NCBI GenBank assembly: GCA_964398645.1
Contig: CAYNNU010000022.1
Location: forward strand, 1 to 17,743
DNA length: 17,743 nucleotides
DNA from: Spirochaeta_B sp964398645
Lineage (GTDB): Bacteria > Spirochaetota > Spirochaetia > DSM-27196 > DSM-8902
Reading direction: 5' to 3'
Within the stretch, counting starts at the first letter, position 1. Each line of letters starts with the position of its first letter. Position numbers and translations under genes: made by a program. The notes beneath the pieces are model-generated. The model saw only the letters and a list, made by a program, of their open reading frames with translations. It was not told where the DNA came from and made no database searches. This document shows, piece after piece, positions 15,123-17,743 of the stretch.

Positions 15123-15893
15123 TTATTCCTGTATACGTAAAAGTTTGTTTATTAGAGGAAGGATTTCTGCTGCTTTATACTGCAGGTGGATATCCGTGAT
15201 AGTGTTTGTATATGCACTGCTGTTTGGGTTTATTTCGATTATTGTGGCACCGTTGCTGGCAGCAAGCTGGGGTAACTGAGCGGCCGGATATACCGCTCCG
15301 GTAGAGCCGATCACCAGCATTACATCGCACTGTGACGTTTCCTGGGCAGATCGGCGCGCGGCATCGGCAGGGATTCCCTCGCCAAAAAATACAAAGTCTG
15401 GTTTGTATATGCCGCCCCACGGGCTGCGGGGAACCGGATCATCATCCTGGAAAACAGAAGGATCGAAGGGCACTAACTTGCCGGTCTTCATACACACAAG
15501 ATTGCGGATATTCCCGTGGTATTCGCTAACAGAGCGGTTGCCAGCCTGGTAGTGCAGGTCATCAATATTTTGTGTGATGATATGCTTCAAAACGCCGCGT
15601 TTCTCCCAGTCTGCCAATATAAGATGGCCTGCGTTGGGAGGATTTTCGGCCGCCTTTTTGTAAAAAATATCGCGGATGGCTCGCCATGATTCAGCTGGGT
15701 TTTGCTTAAAAAAGCCAATATCCAGGACCAGAGGGTCATACTCATTCCAGATTCCTGACTCGCCCCGGAAGGTGGGTATGCCGCTTTCGGCCGACATGCC
15801 TGCACCGGTGAAGGCAACAAGGTGATGTGCGGCGCTAATAGCATCTGCTGCCTTTTGAACAGTTTCGTCTGCTGTGTGTATTAAATCTGACAT
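15123..15893 (-). CDS. Sirtuin (SIR2 family NAD+-dependent protein deacylase) lacking the zinc cysteines
   Basis: A 256-residue Rossmann-fold sirtuin of normal bacterial length. It removes acyl groups from lysine using NAD+, giving nicotinamide and O-acyl-ADP-ribose. The NAD-binding motif GAGMSAESGIPTFRG spans residues 30-44, TQNIDDLH is at 107-114, and the catalytic His126 sits in EYHG. FGE (170-172) and the later AVYPAA and EINPN segments also match. The stretch that should carry two Cys pairs (about 133-165) has only Cys134, so the structural zinc site appears lost. The Tyr-x-x-Arg motif of CobB/Sirt5-type desuccinylases is not evident near residues 70-80. It is first in an operon with a thioesterase. 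No Shine-Dalgarno precedes the ATG; a TATAGT box ends 6 bases upstream. Confidence 0.92.
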   Translation of the reverse strand: MSDLIHTADETVQKAADAISAAHHLVAFTGAGMSAESGIPTFRGESGIWNEYDPLVLDIGFFKQNPAESWRAIRDIFYKKAAENPPNAGHLILADWEKRGVLKHIITQNIDDLHYQAGNRSVSEYHGNIRNLVCMKTGKLVPFDPSVFQDDDPVPRSPWGGIYKPDFVFFGEGIPADAARRSAQETSQCDVMLVIGSTGAVYPAAQLPQLAASNGATIIEINPNSSAYTNTITDIHLQYKAAEILPLINKLLRIQE

Positions 15894-15899
15894 TTCATA

Positions 15900-15928
15900 A
15901 CTATAGCCGAAAAAGGGTGTTTTTTAAA
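15900..15928 (-). promoter_or_regulatory. Candidate promoter of the sirtuin-thioesterase operon
   Basis: On the minus strand TTTAAA, 17 bases, TATAGT (4 of 6 and 5 of 6 matches). The -10 box ends 6 bases before the sirtuin ATG, predicting a leaderless mRNA. Confidence 0.5.
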
Positions 15929-15943
15929 CTAGTTTTTGTTAGC

Positions 15944-15960
15944 TCACAAGAGATTTGTGA
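15944..15960. promoter_or_regulatory. Inverted repeat, possible operator between divergent promoters
   Basis: TCACAA, 5 bases (GAGAT), TTGTGA: a perfect 6+6 palindrome. It is 4 bases upstream of the pyrFE -35 box and 15 bases upstream of the sirtuin -35 box, a suitable place for a dimeric regulator acting on one or both genes. The binding protein is unknown. Confidence 0.35.
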
Positions 15961-15964
15961 AAGG

Positions 15965-15993
15965 ATGACAAAGCGGCAAAAAGCCGATAGAAT
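15965..15993 (+). promoter_or_regulatory. Sigma70-type promoter of pyrFE
   Basis: ATGACA, 17 bases, TAGAAT (5 of 6 matches in each box). The start near 16000 leaves a leader of about 15 bases that includes AAGGAAG. No pyrimidine attenuator or long leader is present. Confidence 0.6.
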
Positions 15994-16014
15994 GCCTGCC
16001 GAAAAGGAAGGTGT

Positions 16015-17553
16015 ATGGAAAAGCGTTTTGAACAGCTATTAGAAGAGCGAATCCGAAAGAGTGACTCCCTGCTTTGTGTTGGCTTGGATCCCCGGCCGGC
16101 TGATGTGAATCTCCCCGACTTTGGTTCATATGGTGAGCGTACGGGTGCCAGACCTGAGAACAGTGCGGAGAGTACCTCCCGTATATATGATAATTTGGTG
16201 GAGTGGGGTCGTCGTTTAATAGCGGAAACAGCTGAGTATACCGCTGCATATAAACCCAATTCGGCTTTTTATGAAGCCTTTGGAGCGGCTGGTGTTGCAG
16301 CGCTTGAGGCAATTATCGCCCTGGTTCCTGCCGATATCCCGGTTATTTTGGATTGTAAACGCGGGGATATTGGTTCGACTGCCCAGGCCTATGCCGAGGC
16401 CGCCTTTGGTCGCTTGCGGGCCGATGCGGTCACTTTGAATCCCTATATGGGTAAAGACGCTATTGCGCCCTTTTTACAGGACGCCCGGAAGGGTGCCTTT
16501 GTGTTGGTAAAAACCTCAAATCCAGGCTCTGCTGATATGCAGACCATAGTTGCCTGCAAAAATAATAATGGACCCGGGCGGGGTGGTTGCAGTGTGTTTG
16601 AGCATACTGCCCGCTTGGTGGATGACTGGAATGCTATGCCGGATATTGCTGGTGTGGCAGGCGCTGTTGTTGGTGCCACCGACCTCGAATCCTTAGAGCG
16701 AGTGCGGCAGAAGCATCCGGATATGTGGATACTCTGCCCCGGTATTGGAGCTCAGGGTGGATCGCTGGAAGAATCGCTGCTTCGTGGTTTACGGGCAGAC
16801 GGCAGCGGCGTATTGCCGGTGGTCGCCCGCGGGATTACTCAAGCGGATTCGCCGGCCGAGGCGGCAAAAAGCTACCGAGATGCCATTCGAAAGGTTCGGA
16901 CCAGTTTTGCAGGCTCGAGATCTGCTGCTTTGGGCAATGACAGTCCGGTCAGTAAAGAACAGGCTTTGAATGCGCAGATTTGTAAGGGACTGGTGGAGGA
17001 AGAGTGTTTTCGCACCGGTCAGTTTACCCTGAAATCTGGAATCGTTTCCCCATTTTATATTGATTTGCGCCGGGTGGTCCGCTCGCCTAAGCTTTTGCGG
17101 CTGGTGGCAAAGGCCTATGCCAGCGCTGTGAAGGGCCTAAAATTCGACCGTATTGCCGGAATCCCGGTAGCGGCCTTGCCGCTTGCAACTGCAGTCTCCC
17201 TAGAGACTGGCATCCCCATGATTTATCCACGAATGGAAAAGAAAAAACATGGCACCGGAAACCGCATCGAGGGTGGCTTCGTTGCCGGTGAACGGATTTT
17301 GTTGCTCGATGATCTGATTACCACCGGCGGCAGCAAAATCGAGGCAGTAGAGATATTGCGCGAAGCGGGTCTTGTGGTAGAGGACTTGGTTGTTCTGCTA
17401 GAACGTGGAAGCCAGGGACGCCAGGAAATGACTGCTGCGGGAATGGAATTGCATTCATGTATGCAGCTTGATGAAGTGTTTTTGTATTGCCGCGAAGCTG
17501 GGGTTATCAGCCCTGAGCAGGAAGCGCAAATGCGTGAGTTTGCTGCGTCCTAA
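16015..17553 (+). CDS. Bifunctional orotidine-5'-phosphate decarboxylase / orotate phosphoribosyltransferase (PyrF-PyrE fusion)
   Basis: A 512-residue cytoplasmic enzyme for the last two steps of UMP synthesis. OPRT joins orotate to PRPP, and the decarboxylase converts OMP to UMP. Residues 1 to about 295 are a type-2 PyrF: LLCVGLDPRP near residue 20, the catalytic DCKRGDIG at 113-120, NPYMG, and VVARGI near the end. After a linker of about 25 residues (about 298-322), the PyrE part starts. It has TGQFTLKSGIVSPFYIDLR, the flexible-loop segment RMEKKKHG (406-413) and the PRPP motif LLLDDLITTGG with Asp432-Asp433. The order is the reverse of eukaryotic UMP synthase. All catalytic residues I can check are present. 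The start has AAGGAAG at good spacing. It stands alone on this strand, divergent from the sirtuin. Confidence 0.95.
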   Translation: MEKRFEQLLEERIRKSDSLLCVGLDPRPADVNLPDFGSYGERTGARPENSAESTSRIYDNLVEWGRRLIAETAEYTAAYKPNSAFYEAFGAAGVAALEAIIALVPADIPVILDCKRGDIGSTAQAYAEAAFGRLRADAVTLNPYMGKDAIAPFLQDARKGAFVLVKTSNPGSADMQTIVACKNNNGPGRGGCSVFEHTARLVDDWNAMPDIAGVAGAVVGATDLESLERVRQKHPDMWILCPGIGAQGGSLEESLLRGLRADGSGVLPVVARGITQADSPAEAAKSYRDAIRKVRTSFAGSRSAALGNDSPVSKEQALNAQICKGLVEEECFRTGQFTLKSGIVSPFYIDLRRVVRSPKLLRLVAKAYASAVKGLKFDRIAGIPVAALPLATAVSLETGIPMIYPRMEKKKHGTGNRIEGGFVAGERILLLDDLITTGGSKIEAVEILREAGLVVEDLVVLLERGSQGRQEMTAAGMELHSCMQLDEVFLYCREAGVISPEQEAQMREFAAS

Positions 17554-17589
17554 ACGGTAATTATGCGCGGCGGTCGCTTTCCAGGCGGC

Positions 17590-17743
17590 CTATGCGCTTG
17601 CTGCTTTTTTGGATGGGGCCTGGGAGATGATTTTTTCCAGCGTCAGTGTAGAAAAGTATTCCTGCATGTGTTCGCTTACCTGCTCCCACATAATATGCAC
17701 CTGACATTTTGGCGTACGATTACAGCCGGGAGCGGTGTAGGCA
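17590..17743 (-). CDS. Rrf2/IscR-family transcriptional regulator, C-terminal fragment (N-terminus off the right edge)
   Basis: About 50 codons are visible, ending at a TAG at 17592-17590; the DNA-binding part lies beyond the window. The visible sequence reads CNRTPKCQVHIMWEQV and then STLTLEKII. This matches the IscR C-terminal region, where two cluster cysteines five residues apart are followed by a His (C-x5-C-x2-H) and then the tL.el segment. I infer an iron-sulfur or redox-sensing regulator of the Rrf2 family. The first cluster cysteine would be off the edge. It is convergent with pyrFE, 36 bases apart, with no clear terminator between them. Confidence 0.78.
   Translation of the reverse strand, partial: AYTAPGCNRTPKCQVHIMWEQVSEHMQEYFSTLTLEKIISQAPSKKAASA

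Noticed and set aside
17571..17597. Direct repeat TATGCGC between pyrFE and the Rrf2 gene
   Set aside because: A 7-base repeat at about 20-base distance, partly inside the Rrf2 coding end, is within chance; no attachment-site or terminator features.

Overview
The window looks like ordinary chromosome from a Gram-negative (diderm) bacterium. It encodes an RND efflux pump with a lipoprotein adaptor, a secreted esterase joined to an outer-membrane-like beta-barrel, and FtsH. The gene set (bipartite ChrA, MgtE, sirtuin, fused PyrF-PyrE, lipoprotein adaptor) would fit a free-living spirochaete, but that is inference and no marker gene settles it. Nothing marks a mobile element, prophage, CRISPR array, tRNA or rRNA. 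Gene density is high and no stretch over 300 bases lacks a gene.

Layout. Positions 1-3416 (minus strand): a THUMP-type RNA methyltransferase, then a large exported M16 zinc peptidase cut by the left edge. Positions 3476-7765 (plus): a lipoprotein RND adaptor and its inner-membrane pump, divergent from the methyltransferase. Positions 7786-9165 (minus): magnesium transporter MgtE, convergent with the pump. Positions 9270-14175 (plus): two half-size chromate transporters with overlapping reading frames, the esterase-barrel fusion, and ftsH, closed by a strong intrinsic terminator at 14227-14252. Positions 14251-15893 (minus): a small secreted protein with its own promoter, and a coupled sirtuin-thioesterase pair. 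Positions 16015-17553 (plus): bifunctional PyrF-PyrE for the last two steps of UMP synthesis. Positions 17590-17743 (minus): the C-terminal end of an Rrf2/IscR-type regulator, cut by the right edge.

The main observations are as follows. (1) The 539-residue protein at 10429-12048 joins a periplasmic-type alpha/beta hydrolase to a beta-strand-rich C-terminal domain ending in an aromatic residue, a fusion I do not recognise. (2) Several minus-strand genes have sigma70-like promoters (three with TATAGT as the -10 box, all with 17-bp spacers) whose -10 box ends only 5-11 bases before the ATG. Their mRNAs should be leaderless or nearly so, whereas plus-strand and internal operon genes carry good Shine-Dalgarno sequences. 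(3) The sirtuin keeps its catalytic motifs but lacks the cysteine tetrad that binds structural zinc. (4) The RND pump has changed residues at two positions of the AcrB-type proton relay. (5) A perfect inverted repeat lies between the divergent sirtuin and pyrFE promoters.

Calls rest on reading the sequence and on family motifs known to me; no database search was run.
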